From CAYOXX01 sp964408025 (GTDB taxonomy: Bacteria > Acidobacteriota > DATKUA01), in the NCBI GenBank assembly GCA_964408025.1, contig CAYOXX010000002.1, positions 1 to 64,000 of the forward strand: DNA of 64,000 nt, given 5' to 3'. The notes beneath the pieces were generated by a model, which did no database searches, had not been told where the DNA came from, and was given only the letters and a program-made list of their open reading frames with translations. The position numbers were made by a program, and so were the translations under genes. Positions 48,791 to 57,601 of the stretch are shown here, piece by piece (the stretch's first letter is position 1; the number at the start of each line of letters is the position of its first letter).

Positions 48791-50500
48791 TCACCTCAGC
48801 TCGATCTCGCGCTCGATGCGGCCCCCTTTCTGGGAATCGTAGACGATGACGGCGTCGCCCCCGCCGCGCACGATCCACTGCAGGCGCACCTCCGACATCC
48901 CGCCCAGCGCCGGCACGCGCAGCCGCGCGGGGTCGAGCTCCTGGGCGTCGTCGACGCCGCGGTAGCGGTCGGTCACCGTGCCGGCGCTGACTATCTCGAC
49001 GTCGTCGCCGACGATCATCGCCATGTCGGGCCGCCCCAGCCGGTTCTGCACCGCCTGTGCCGAGCGTGTCGGGATCGCCTGCTCGTTGGCCACAGCGGCC
49101 TCGACGCGGAAGAGGCCGCTGTCGAGCCGCTCTACCTCGACGTCGCGGAAGCGCAGCAGCGGCAGGCTCTCGGCGTGGAAGATGGTGAAGGCCGCGTTGC
49201 GGTGGCAGAGCTCCTCGAGCAACCAGGGGGGCGGCACACGCTGAGTCATCTTGGTCCAGCCGCCGATCTCGATCGCGCCGTAGGTCGGGTGGTCATACGG
49301 CTCCCATTCCTTGTAGCCGGCGCCAAATCGCAGGTAGTCGTCAAACCGCAGCCGCTCGTGCTCGTCGACGCCCTCCTCGCCGTCGACGTCCTCCTGCTCG
49401 TCGCGGTAGAGCTCGTTGGTGAAGGCGAAGGCGCCCAGCGAGCGGTAGCACCAGTCCAGGAAGCCGCCGTAGACGGTGTATAGGTCCTTGTAGGAGATCA
49501 GATAATCGTAGCCGGTTAACATCCGCTCGCCGCGCTCGCCCAGGTAGTCGTAGACCCGCACGTCGGCAAACGGATATTCGCCCAGATTCTTGGCTCCGGG
49601 GCCGCGCAGGATCATACCGCCTGAGTTGTGGAACGACTGCACAGCAAGGATGTTCGGGTGCGCGAGCAGGAACTCGTTGATCGCCCTGGTCTCCGGATTG
49701 CTGTGGGGGTACTCCCCCGCCCCGGTCTGGATGTAATTCGGCATCCAGTTGAAGCCCCAGTTGCGGTTCATGTCATAGTAGCCGGTCGGGTCCTCGTTGA
49801 CGACGCCGTCGCCGTCGTTATCGATCCCCTCGTTGCCGAGCAGCTCCCAGCCGCCCTCCTCGCCGGGCTCGGCCATCACCATCAGGCGCGGGTCGCGGGG
49901 ATCGAGCTTGAAGCGGCCGGCGGGGTCGCGCCGGCGCATCATCGTGATGCTGCCGTCGCCATCGAGGTCATCGGGACCGTCCTCGTCGAAGAGGCCGTCG
50001 CGGTCGTCGTCGACCGGCCGCTGGCCGGAGCGCGATGTGTTGGGTGTGTTCGGCTCGTGCAGCCAGAAATCCCGGCCGTCTGGGTTGACCGAGGGCAGCA
50101 CGTAGAAGACCGCGCGGTCGACCAGCGCGGCGACGCGCTCGTTATCGCCGTAGTTCTCGAGCAGGTACCAGAGAGCGTAGAGGCAGACCTCGGAGGCCTG
50201 CACCTCGTTGCCGTGCACGTTGCCGTCGATGTAGATCGCCGGCTTGCGCAGCTCCGGGCCGGTGGCCGGGTTGCTGATCGTCATCAGCCACAGCTCGCGC
50301 CCCTGGTAGCTGAATCCCACCGACTCCAGCCTCGTCAGCTCCGGGAAGGCCTCGTGCAGCCGCCGGAGCGCGTCGCCGAGCTCGGCGTGGTCGTAGTAGC
50401 GGTTGAACGCCAGGTTCACCATTGTTTCGTCGGCCTGGGCGCCGGCGGCCAGCGAGACGAGAACGAGCAGTGCCGCGCCAGCGATAGCTGTCTTTTTCAT
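48791..50500 (-). CDS. Secreted M14 zinc carboxypeptidase, apparently active
   Basis: A 569-aa exported carboxypeptidase. The signal peptide ends near residue 22 (AAGAQADE). The first zinc ligands are in GNVHGNEVQASE (His-x-x-Glu), the third His in AVQSFHNSGGMI, and the catalytic Glu in FAFTNELYRDEQ. PSVNPDGRDFW is also typical. The catalytic domain carries Asp-rich insertions like calcium loops (DLDGDGSITMM and DNDGDGVVNED). A C-terminal beta-domain follows. I chose the ATG at 50500 because the signal peptide starts there (site GGGGGTAGAG). The paralogue lies 11 bases upstream in the same operon. Confidence 0.9.
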   Translation of the reverse strand: MKKTAIAGAALLVLVSLAAGAQADETMVNLAFNRYYDHAELGDALRRLHEAFPELTRLESVGFSYQGRELWLMTISNPATGPELRKPAIYIDGNVHGNEVQASEVCLYALWYLLENYGDNERVAALVDRAVFYVLPSVNPDGRDFWLHEPNTPNTSRSGQRPVDDDRDGLFDEDGPDDLDGDGSITMMRRRDPAGRFKLDPRDPRLMVMAEPGEEGGWELLGNEGIDNDGDGVVNEDPTGYYDMNRNWGFNWMPNYIQTGAGEYPHSNPETRAINEFLLAHPNILAVQSFHNSGGMILRGPGAKNLGEYPFADVRVYDYLGERGERMLTGYDYLISYKDLYTVYGGFLDWCYRSLGAFAFTNELYRDEQEDVDGEEGVDEHERLRFDDYLRFGAGYKEWEPYDHPTYGAIEIGGWTKMTQRVPPPWLLEELCHRNAAFTIFHAESLPLLRFRDVEVERLDSGLFRVEAAVANEQAIPTRSAQAVQNRLGRPDMAMIVGDDVEIVSAGTVTDRYRGVDDAQELDPARLRVPALGGMSEVRLQWIVRGGGDAVIVYDSQKGGRIEREIELR

Positions 50501-50511
50501 CTCTACCCCCT

Positions 50512-52542
50512 TCAGTCCAGTACGATTTCCGCGGAATCGGATCCGCTCTTGACGCTGGTGGCCGTCAGCTCGAAGCGTGTGCCGCGCTCGCCACGGACAA
50601 CCCAACGGAACTTATCGCTGACGCCGTGCCCCGCCACGGCCGGAATCCTGTGAATTCTCCGGCCCCCGAGCAGCACCGAGTCGTCGACCTCGAGGCGCAG
50701 CAGAATCGGGCTTACCGCGCGCGAGGTGACGCCCTGCCGCAACGCCGTCGGGAAAAATCCGCTGTTGCGGACGAATGCGCTGACCTCGTAGATGCCTTCG
50801 GAGAGCTCGCGCGTCTCGATGCCGGTGATCTCGATCTCCGGCAGGTCTGCCGCCAACTTCACGGCGAACTCTGCGCAAGGTCCGACGATCCCGGGCACCA
50901 GCTCGTAGGGAGGGTTCAGCGTGACGTACGGCTTCATGCCTCCGATCTCCACCTCGCCCAGCGTCGGGTGCTCGAACGGCGCCCACTCGATAAACCCCCC
51001 GCCTTCGACGTTCTCGGCCGCCCATTCAAGGATGTAACTCTGCTCGGCGTCGCCCGGGGGCTGGGCACCGCCGCGCTGCTCGATCATCTCGGCCATCCGC
51101 TCCGGAGTCAGCATCCCGCCCCGGATGGCGTTGATTACCATCTCCGGAGTGATGTTGGCGGGAGCCTCCTGCTCCTGGAGGAAGAGCGCGATGCGCTCCT
51201 CGTCGATCTCCAGAAACTCTTCGGCCGTCATCTCTTTGAGGGCATCGACGGTGATGCCGCTGCCGGCCTCCTCTTCTTCTTCCTCCTCCTCAGGCACAGC
51301 CCAGAGGTCAACCGTGAAGGCCGGCACGCCGTACTGGAAATAGGCGTAGGTTATGAAGCTGCCGTCGCCGGTGGCCGGGGCGGCCGAGCGAGAGGAGTCG
51401 AGTTCCTCGACGCCGTCGAGTTTCTCCTTGTAGCGGTCCGATATCGCCTCGAAGTAGGGATAGTCGTCGTCGGGGATGCTCATCACCGGCCCCAGGCCGA
51501 GGAAGGCAGCGACCATCTCCTCGGTGATGTCCATGCCGCGGGCGAAGGGGAGCGTGCGCACGATCTCCACGATCTCCCGGACGGTGTACTCGCGCTCGGG
51601 GTCCATGCCGACGAAGCGCGCCATACGCTCCGGGATCTTCACCCGCTCGGCGCCCAGGCTGGCCGGCCCCTTACCGCGCTGCAGGTTGAGAAGGTTGTTC
51701 CGGCCGGAGAAGGTGAAGACGGCCGCGATGTTGCGATGGTTGATGAAGAACTCGACCAGGGCTATCGATTCCGGCTCGCAGACGGTCCAGAGGCCGGAGC
51801 CGTCGGCGAAGTGGTGGTAGTCATGGGGAAAATTGGTGTTGAGCAGGACACCGCCGACCGGGTCCTCGTTGTAGCGGCCGTCGCCGTCGTTGTCGATCCC
51901 CTCCGTCATCAGCTCGTAGATCCCGACTTCGCCCTCCATCCGGTCGGCCTCGCGCATCAGGCGCGGATCGTCCGGATCGGGGATCTGCTCGCCGTCGGGC
52001 CGGCGGACGCGCATCATCGTTATGAAGCCGTCGCCGTTGATGTCCTCCGGGCCGTCCTCGTCTACCTCGAGATCGAGGTCGTCGTTGACCGGCGCCGCAG
52101 TCTTCGCACGCTCCCACAGTGGGTTCGCGAATGCGTAGGCGGCGACGTCGGGATTCAGCAGCGGCGCCACGTAGAAGGTCCTCGTCGACAGCAGCCGCGC
52201 GATCTCCTCGTCGTCCGCGCTCCCGAGCAGGTACTCCACGGCCGCCAGGGCCGCCTCGGTGCCCAGCAGGCGGGTTCCCTCGAGGTTGGCGCCGATGAAG
52301 AGGGCCGGGCGCCGTCCGGGCTCGACCGGTCCCGAGCCGGCCACCGTGGCGAGCCAGATGTCCCGTCCCCCGCGGCTCTCGCCGATGGAGGTCAGTGTCA
52401 AGAGCTCGGGGTGGGCATCTCGCCAGGCCTGCAGCTGCGCCGTCAGGGCCTCGAAGTCCCTGTAACCGTCCGCCACCGCGGCGCACGGAACCGCCAGGGC
52501 TACCGCAACCGCCAGGCAAATCAGACTCAGAAATGTCTTCAT
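50512..52542 (-). CDS. M14 carboxypeptidase-like protein with lost zinc site
   Basis: A 676-aa exported paralogue of the next gene, with the same fold and the same Asp-rich insertions (DINGDGFITMM and DNDGDGRYNED). It begins with a signal peptide (CAAVADGYRDF follows). The key residues differ: His-x-x-Glu becomes GANLEGTRLLGTE without His, the third His is replaced in FTFSGRNNLL, and the catalytic Glu segment reads FTVDLWAVPEE. It also has a Glu-rich segment (EEEEEEEE-type). It is likely a pseudopeptidase that binds rather than cuts peptides. It starts with ATG after GGGGGGAGATTCC and precedes the active paralogue. Confidence 0.88.
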   Translation of the reverse strand: MKTFLSLICLAVAVALAVPCAAVADGYRDFEALTAQLQAWRDAHPELLTLTSIGESRGGRDIWLATVAGSGPVEPGRRPALFIGANLEGTRLLGTEAALAAVEYLLGSADDEEIARLLSTRTFYVAPLLNPDVAAYAFANPLWERAKTAAPVNDDLDLEVDEDGPEDINGDGFITMMRVRRPDGEQIPDPDDPRLMREADRMEGEVGIYELMTEGIDNDGDGRYNEDPVGGVLLNTNFPHDYHHFADGSGLWTVCEPESIALVEFFINHRNIAAVFTFSGRNNLLNLQRGKGPASLGAERVKIPERMARFVGMDPEREYTVREIVEIVRTLPFARGMDITEEMVAAFLGLGPVMSIPDDDYPYFEAISDRYKEKLDGVEELDSSRSAAPATGDGSFITYAYFQYGVPAFTVDLWAVPEEEEEEEEAGSGITVDALKEMTAEEFLEIDEERIALFLQEQEAPANITPEMVINAIRGGMLTPERMAEMIEQRGGAQPPGDAEQSYILEWAAENVEGGGFIEWAPFEHPTLGEVEIGGMKPYVTLNPPYELVPGIVGPCAEFAVKLAADLPEIEITGIETRELSEGIYEVSAFVRNSGFFPTALRQGVTSRAVSPILLRLEVDDSVLLGGRRIHRIPAVAGHGVSDKFRWVVRGERGTRFELTATSVKSGSDSAEIVLD

Positions 52543-52584
52543 GGAATCTCCCCCCGTAGGATCTGCAAACCTATATAACGATTC

Positions 52585-52614
52585 ATCATATAGAGTATCG
52601 TTTACAGCGCGCAA
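52585..52614 (-). promoter_or_regulatory. Promoter of the tandem M14 genes
   Basis: On the minus strand, TTGCGC (52609-52614) and TATGAT (52585-52590) are 18 bases apart, in an AT-rich stretch 43 bases before the start. Confidence 0.45.
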
Positions 52615-52657
52615 GAAATGATTTGGCGGGAGCGGTGGTGGTGCGTAATCCGCAGCG

Positions 52658-53911
52658 CTATCCCAAACGTACGCCGCAGCGCTCCAGCTCCCGCCAGTAT
52701 CCCGGAAAGCTCTTCGAAACGCAGTCGGGATCGTCGACGACGACCTCGGGCCAGCCGAGCGCAAGCAAAAGCGAGCCGGCCATCGCGCGCCGGTGGTCGC
52801 CCTCGGTCTCGATGGCAATGCGGCCTCCGCGTTCCTCCGCCGGGCGGACGATAAGACGATCCCCCGAGAGCACCGCTTCGCCCCCGGCCGCCGAGGCCAG
52901 ATCGATCAGGAAATCGAGGCGGTCGCTCTCCTTGTCGCGCAACACCCCCACTCTCTCGAAGCGCGACTCGCCCGGTGCGACTAGTGCCAGGGCTCCCAGC
53001 GTCGGGATCAGGTCGGGACAGTCGCGGCCGCTCGCCCTTAGGCTGCGTTCAAGGACACCGCCTACACTAAGCAACGACCCTGAGCAGATCTCGACCTGCA
53101 GGCCTGCCGCGGAGAGGATGTCGAGCACGATGCCGTCGGGGTGCCCGGCCGGGTCGCCGACCTCGACGGAGCCGCCGCAGCGCCAGGCCCAGACGGCCAG
53201 GTATGCTGCCGCCGACCAGTCGGGCGGAATCTCGGGCCTCCAGTGCCGGCCTCTGAAGCCGCTCAGGCGCCAGCGCTCCTTCGATACCTCCAGCGCAAAT
53301 CCAGCTTCCCGTATTAAGCCGGCAGTCAGCTCCGCGTACGCCGGGCTGGCCGGCTCGCCGAGCAGCTCGATATCGGCGACCCGGCACCGCCCAGCGCCTA
53401 CTGCGGAGGCGGAGGCGAGCACCAGGGCGCTGAGGAACTGGCTGCTCGTCGGCTCCAGGGCAAAGCGAAGTTGTCGGGGTAAAACGAGGCGCGTCGAGTC
53501 GACCACCAGCGGCCAGCGCTCGGCCGATATTACCAGGCCGTGGCCGCCGAGACCTTCCCTCAGCGCCGCCAGCAACGGCTCGTGCGGGCGCCGGCGCAGC
53601 GGCTCGGTGGCATCGACTGTGCAGCGCAGCCCCGGAGTGAGCGCCGCCAGGGCCAGCATGAAGCGCAGTGGCACGCCTCCCAAGCCCGCGTCGAGAGCGA
53701 TATCCGGCTCGCCGGAATCGATAGCTTCAATCGCACGCTCCAGCGCGACCACATCATCCGCCACGTCACCAGCGAGTCGTTCCGCTCCCGCCTCCTCGCC
53801 GCGGGCAAAACGCAACATCAGGATGCGCAGGGCGTGCGACTTCGAGGGCGGCGGCCGCAGGCGGCACGCAAGCGGCCATCCGGACCACCTGAGACGCAAT
53901 GCGCCGGCCAC
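52658..53911 (-). CDS. aroA: 3-phosphoshikimate 1-carboxyvinyltransferase (divergent AroA)
   Basis: Makes EPSP in aromatic amino acid synthesis. It is 417 aa, slightly short. Conserved elements: PPSKSHALR (substrate Lys and Ser), the TSSQFLSALVLAS segment (Ser-Ser-Gln), DLIPTLGALAL (catalytic Asp area), LRDKESDRL and DHRRAMAGSLLALG-like C-terminal motif. The usual GNAGTAxR loop reads GLGGVPLRF: Gly and Arg are kept but the Thr is Val. The GTG start is 3 bases after the lipoprotein gene, so they share a transcript. Function is likely but the active-site loop is unusual. Confidence 0.85.
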   Translation of the reverse strand: MAGALRLRWSGWPLACRLRPPPSKSHALRILMLRFARGEEAGAERLAGDVADDVVALERAIEAIDSGEPDIALDAGLGGVPLRFMLALAALTPGLRCTVDATEPLRRRPHEPLLAALREGLGGHGLVISAERWPLVVDSTRLVLPRQLRFALEPTSSQFLSALVLASASAVGAGRCRVADIELLGEPASPAYAELTAGLIREAGFALEVSKERWRLSGFRGRHWRPEIPPDWSAAAYLAVWAWRCGGSVEVGDPAGHPDGIVLDILSAAGLQVEICSGSLLSVGGVLERSLRASGRDCPDLIPTLGALALVAPGESRFERVGVLRDKESDRLDFLIDLASAAGGEAVLSGDRLIVRPAEERGGRIAIETEGDHRRAMAGSLLLALGWPEVVVDDPDCVSKSFPGYWRELERCGVRLG

Positions 53912-53914
53912 AGC

Positions 53915-55087
53915 TTATTCCATTCCGACCAGCAGCTCCGCGTTGTCGACCCACATGGCGAAGATCGGATTTCCGGCACCGCGCAGCTTCACGAAGACCA
54001 GGAACGGACCATCGAATATGAACTCGCGCTCGCCAAGCGGCATGGCCGTCACGCCGTAGATCTCGGCCGCGGACCGCAGAACGACGCCCTCGCGGTCGAG
54101 CCTGAACTCGATCATCTGCTTAGCGACAACGATGAGCGCACCGAGGAACCCCTCGTTCAGGATCGGCTTGAACTTCAGCTCCTCGAACTCGTGCACTACC
54201 TTCCACGACATCAACGGCACCATGAGCTCCTCATTGGCGTGGAAGCCGCGGTTCTCAATGTCCGTGGGAAACTCCGCCTCTCTAGCCTCTACGTGGTCGC
54301 AGGCATCCGCGAGCGTGGCGCGTGGAGCGATGCGCGCCAGCACGATCTGATACGGCGAGGAATCGCTGCTGATGTCGACGGCAAACTCGATGTCTCCCGC
54401 CTCGTCGTCGCCGTAGAACAGCACCTCGATCTGCCCTCGAACCTCGCGCGCATTGCGATCGTCCGGGTTGACGCCGAAAGCCTCTACGGTCGTCCGGTTA
54501 CCGGCCGAATCGGTGAAGCCGAGCCCTCTCTCCAGCTCGAAGTATGGGTGGGCGAATCTCATCACCACCGAGAGGTAGGCATAGGCAAGGAAATTCGCAT
54601 CGTTCACCGGGAAGTCGGGGAGCTCGACGTCGGGAAACCTCTCAGCCATCTCGCTGCCGATGCGCCCGATCAGCTCCGCGCTGGCCCAGCCGGAAGCGGC
54701 GTAGTATGACTCGGGATCGAGGTCTTCTTCCCCGGCTCGCGAGCTATTGAGCAGCCCCACCGCCTCCTCGGCTCCCTCAATCAGAATAGGTGCGCCAAAG
54801 GGATCGTCGCACAGTCGGTTCCAGGCCACCTGGAATGTGGAACACCAAACAGCGTTCCTCCCCGCCGCGATCGGCGATTCGAAGGCCGCGACAATCTCGG
54901 TTCGCGCCAGCTCGCTCGACGGCCCGTCGAAAGCCAGGGCCCGCTCCTCGTCATCGCCAGGGCAAGAACCGATGACGAAGGCCGCTGCCGCCACGACCAG
55001 GACTACGGGAAGACACCAACCCGCAGGCGAGTGCTTCCAGACTGCCGGTATAGCTTCCCCATCACCACGACTCTCTCTTTTGAGCAT
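53915..55087 (-). CDS. Putative lipoprotein with serpin-like C terminus
   Basis: A 390-aa protein. A hydrophobic helix followed by VIGSC gives a plausible lipobox, so it may be anchored in the envelope. The early segment NAVWCSTFQVAWNRL and the end FDGPFLVFVKLRGAGNPIFA with WVDNAELL resemble the serpin core and the serpin end (PFLFxIxxxxxxxxLFxGxVxNP). No reactive-centre loop is obvious. A distant serpin relationship is inference; the protein might act as a protease inhibitor. The chosen ATG at 55087 has CCAGGAGGC upstream. Cotranscribed with aroA. Confidence 0.6.
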   Translation of the reverse strand: MLKRESRGDGEAIPAVWKHSPAGWCLPVVLVVAAAAFVIGSCPGDDEERALAFDGPSSELARTEIVAAFESPIAAGRNAVWCSTFQVAWNRLCDDPFGAPILIEGAEEAVGLLNSSRAGEEDLDPESYYAASGWASAELIGRIGSEMAERFPDVELPDFPVNDANFLAYAYLSVVMRFAHPYFELERGLGFTDSAGNRTTVEAFGVNPDDRNAREVRGQIEVLFYGDDEAGDIEFAVDISSDSSPYQIVLARIAPRATLADACDHVEAREAEFPTDIENRGFHANEELMVPLMSWKVVHEFEELKFKPILNEGFLGALIVVAKQMIEFRLDREGVVLRSAAEIYGVTAMPLGEREFIFDGPFLVFVKLRGAGNPIFAMWVDNAELLVGME

Positions 55088-55394
55088 TGCAGCCTCCTGG
55101 ATGAGGTACGTGTAGATCCAAATAATACACTTGTAAATCCCGCAGGTCCAACGCCGGCGGCCAGCGAGACCGCCCGCCATTCTGCGGCGCGTCTCTACTT
55201 GGACAGCTCGATGCGGCCACGGGTTTCGCCGCCGTCGCCCGCAGTTGACACTGCACTTTAAAACGTGCATGATCACGGACAATAGTTCCCAATATCTCAG
55301 CGCGATTACAAGCCCTCTTGAGCATCACGCGGGGACCGAATTTGTAACAATTTGCAAAACGTCAACAAAAAACACCCTATCGAAAGGGCAAACC
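55088..55394. other. Divergent intergenic region
   Basis: It separates the lipoprotein gene from the FG-GAP zincin gene. It contains the plus-strand promoter candidate at 55245-55273 and AT-rich segments near each start. I see no gene. Confidence 0.4.
55245..55273 (+). promoter_or_regulatory. Promoter candidate for the FG-GAP zincin operon
   Basis: Perfect TTGACA at 55245-55250 and CATGAT at 55268-55273, 17 bases apart, about 120 bases before the start. Confidence 0.45.
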
Positions 55395-57587
55395 ATGACA
55401 CCTCTAAAAAAAGCATTCCTGGCATGCGCTGCCACCTGCTCGGCGGTTTTACTCCTCGGCTTGTCGGCGGGCCAGGAGACGCTGCAAGTTAGTCATTCGC
55501 GAACCTACTCACCCGGCGATGTCATCGATGTCTCCGGCACCCTGAATCTCGCCCAGTATCCGGGACGGACGCTCCAAAACGTCACCATTGTTTACACCTC
55601 GCGGCTGCGTGGGAGGAGTCTGAGGTGGGTGGTGAACGGCCAAACCGCGAGTACCTCAACGTTACTCTGGGGAAGAGATCAAGAGGTTTCTCTAGAGCTC
55701 AACATAGAAATAACCACCGGCCTCTCGATAACCGCAGCGCTCATTTCCGACAGGGGCGGCATCCGCGTCACGGAGGTCAAGGCCGAATTAGCTCCAGCTA
55801 TAAGGCAGCGAGCTCAGATCGCGAGAGTTCAACCTCGCTTAGCCAGGCGGACAGAGGTGCAAATCCAGCGTCGAGAAGAAACAGAAAGTGAACAAGCTGA
55901 AGAAGAGGAGACAGAAGAGGAGGCGCAGCAGACGCGGGTGCAGCTCGCACGTTTCCGCGAGCTGCGGGCTCACGTACTGCCGGACGAGCATAGATTGGTG
56001 CGTGCAACGCTCCCGGATCTGACGTTTCTGCATGCTTACATACCAGTCGCGGGCTTCGCGAGGATCGGCCAGGGCGCTGGAGTGGCGATGACGAATCTCG
56101 ATGAAAACCCTCGGCCTGAAATGGTCCTGATGTCGTTCGAAACGCAACCTGGCACCCACATATTCTCATACAAAATTGGGTGGAACCTGGATGCCGGAGG
56201 AATCGCCACCGGCTGGAGCACTTCTATCTACCCCAGGCGCATCAGCTATTCCGCCCAGGGTGCGGGCGTGGCGATGGCCAATATCGACCTCAACGCCAGA
56301 CCGGAAATGATTCTGCTGACCTATCTGGATGAATCTCATGCCAACAGATTCGCCTACATTATCGGTTGGAACATCAGCGACAGCGGATCCGCCGAGAGCT
56401 GGAGCGAACCTCACTACATCGACGGAGTCGGCTGGGAAGGCCAAGGGGCCGACCTGGTCCTCACCAACCTGGACGGTAACTCCGGCTTGGACATGATCGT
56501 CATGGCCTACGACAACCCCGAGGAGTCGAACAATTTCCGCTATAAGATCGGTTGGAACCTCGACTCAAACGGCGACGCCGCAAGCTGGAGCAGTCTCATC
56601 TCCGTGCCGGGAGTCGGCTGGGAGGGCCAGGGAGCCGGAATAGCGATTACTAACCTCGACGGCAACGATCTGCCGGAATTGATTCTGATGGCCTACGATA
56701 ATCCTGCGGGTTACAACAGCTTCCGTTACAAGGTCGGCAATAACCTGAACTCTAGCGGAGTCGCGGCTAGTTGGACCGAATTCGTTTCTCTCGTAGGCGT
56801 CGGCAATGACGGCCAGGGAGCAGGTATCGCCGTCACCAACCTGGATGCGGACTCCGATCCCGATCTGATCCTCATGGCTTACGACAGGTCGAACGATGGT
56901 GAAAACGAATTCCGCTACCGAATCGTGTCCAATTTCACTCCCGGACCGCGAATCCACCTGGAGATGGACAAACTCGACAGCGTCAGTTGGCCAATCCTCG
57001 ACATCTACCGCGGCGGTCAGCATTACACACTATCAAGCATCTACTCAGCCGTCGGATTTGAAGTTACGCCAGTCCACCACCAAGGTAACATCAGCGATCC
57101 TCGCACCGGCAGCCGCCATGGCCAGCCTTTTACTACGGCGGAAATGCATAGCTTCCTCACCGCAAACATGAACAATCCACCCTCCGATTCCGGCACATGG
57201 CACATGTATATGGCACTCCTGCCAAGAATGGTCGGCGGGTACCTGGGAGTGATGTTCGACACCGGCCAAAGAAGAGGATTTGCCGTCCTCGTCGACGAAT
57301 TCTCCGGCTATCCCAATAGACAACATTTTCTATTGAGGACAACAGCGCATGAATTAGGCCATGCTCTTAACCTGCTGCACCGCGACGGCGACTCATGTAC
57401 GCAGCAACTTACCGGCGGAGGTTACGCACCCGCCTCGGGAACAGGCCGTACGATCATGAACCAAACCTGGTCACTGGCTCCAGACTGGGGCTTCGCGTGG
57501 TCGGCCCCCACATTCTTCCATCTGTTCAACCGTACTCTCAAATATATTCGCCCCGAAAGCGGCGAAGGATTCGGCAGCGGCCGTTAA
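55395..57587 (+). CDS. Secreted zincin with FG-GAP/VCBS-like repeats
   Basis: A 730-aa exported protein. The signal peptide ends near residue 27. An Ig-like domain is followed by a charged linker rich in Glu/Gln/Arg (about 155-195). Then come five repeats of about 63 residues, each with a segment like GQGAGVAMTNLDENPRPEM and a following FRYKIGWNLD strand; this is the calcium-binding FG-GAP/VCBS propeller pattern. The C-terminal protease domain has HELGHALNLLHRD (about 651-663, three His zinc ligands) and a possible Met-turn (IMNQTW). It probably degrades surface-bound proteins. The ATG is at 55395. A partner gene follows 14 bases downstream. Confidence 0.85.
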   Translation: MTPLKKAFLACAATCSAVLLLGLSAGQETLQVSHSRTYSPGDVIDVSGTLNLAQYPGRTLQNVTIVYTSRLRGRSLRWVVNGQTASTSTLLWGRDQEVSLELNIEITTGLSITAALISDRGGIRVTEVKAELAPAIRQRAQIARVQPRLARRTEVQIQRREETESEQAEEEETEEEAQQTRVQLARFRELRAHVLPDEHRLVRATLPDLTFLHAYIPVAGFARIGQGAGVAMTNLDENPRPEMVLMSFETQPGTHIFSYKIGWNLDAGGIATGWSTSIYPRRISYSAQGAGVAMANIDLNARPEMILLTYLDESHANRFAYIIGWNISDSGSAESWSEPHYIDGVGWEGQGADLVLTNLDGNSGLDMIVMAYDNPEESNNFRYKIGWNLDSNGDAASWSSLISVPGVGWEGQGAGIAITNLDGNDLPELILMAYDNPAGYNSFRYKVGNNLNSSGVAASWTEFVSLVGVGNDGQGAGIAVTNLDADSDPDLILMAYDRSNDGENEFRYRIVSNFTPGPRIHLEMDKLDSVSWPILDIYRGGQHYTLSSIYSAVGFEVTPVHHQGNISDPRTGSRHGQPFTTAEMHSFLTANMNNPPSDSGTWHMYMALLPRMVGGYLGVMFDTGQRRGFAVLVDEFSGYPNRQHFLLRTTAHELGHALNLLHRDGDSCTQQLTGGGYAPASGTGRTIMNQTWSLAPDWGFAWSAPTFFHLFNRTLKYIRPESGEGFGSGR

Positions 57588-57601
57588 AGGAGGAGAATCA
57601 G

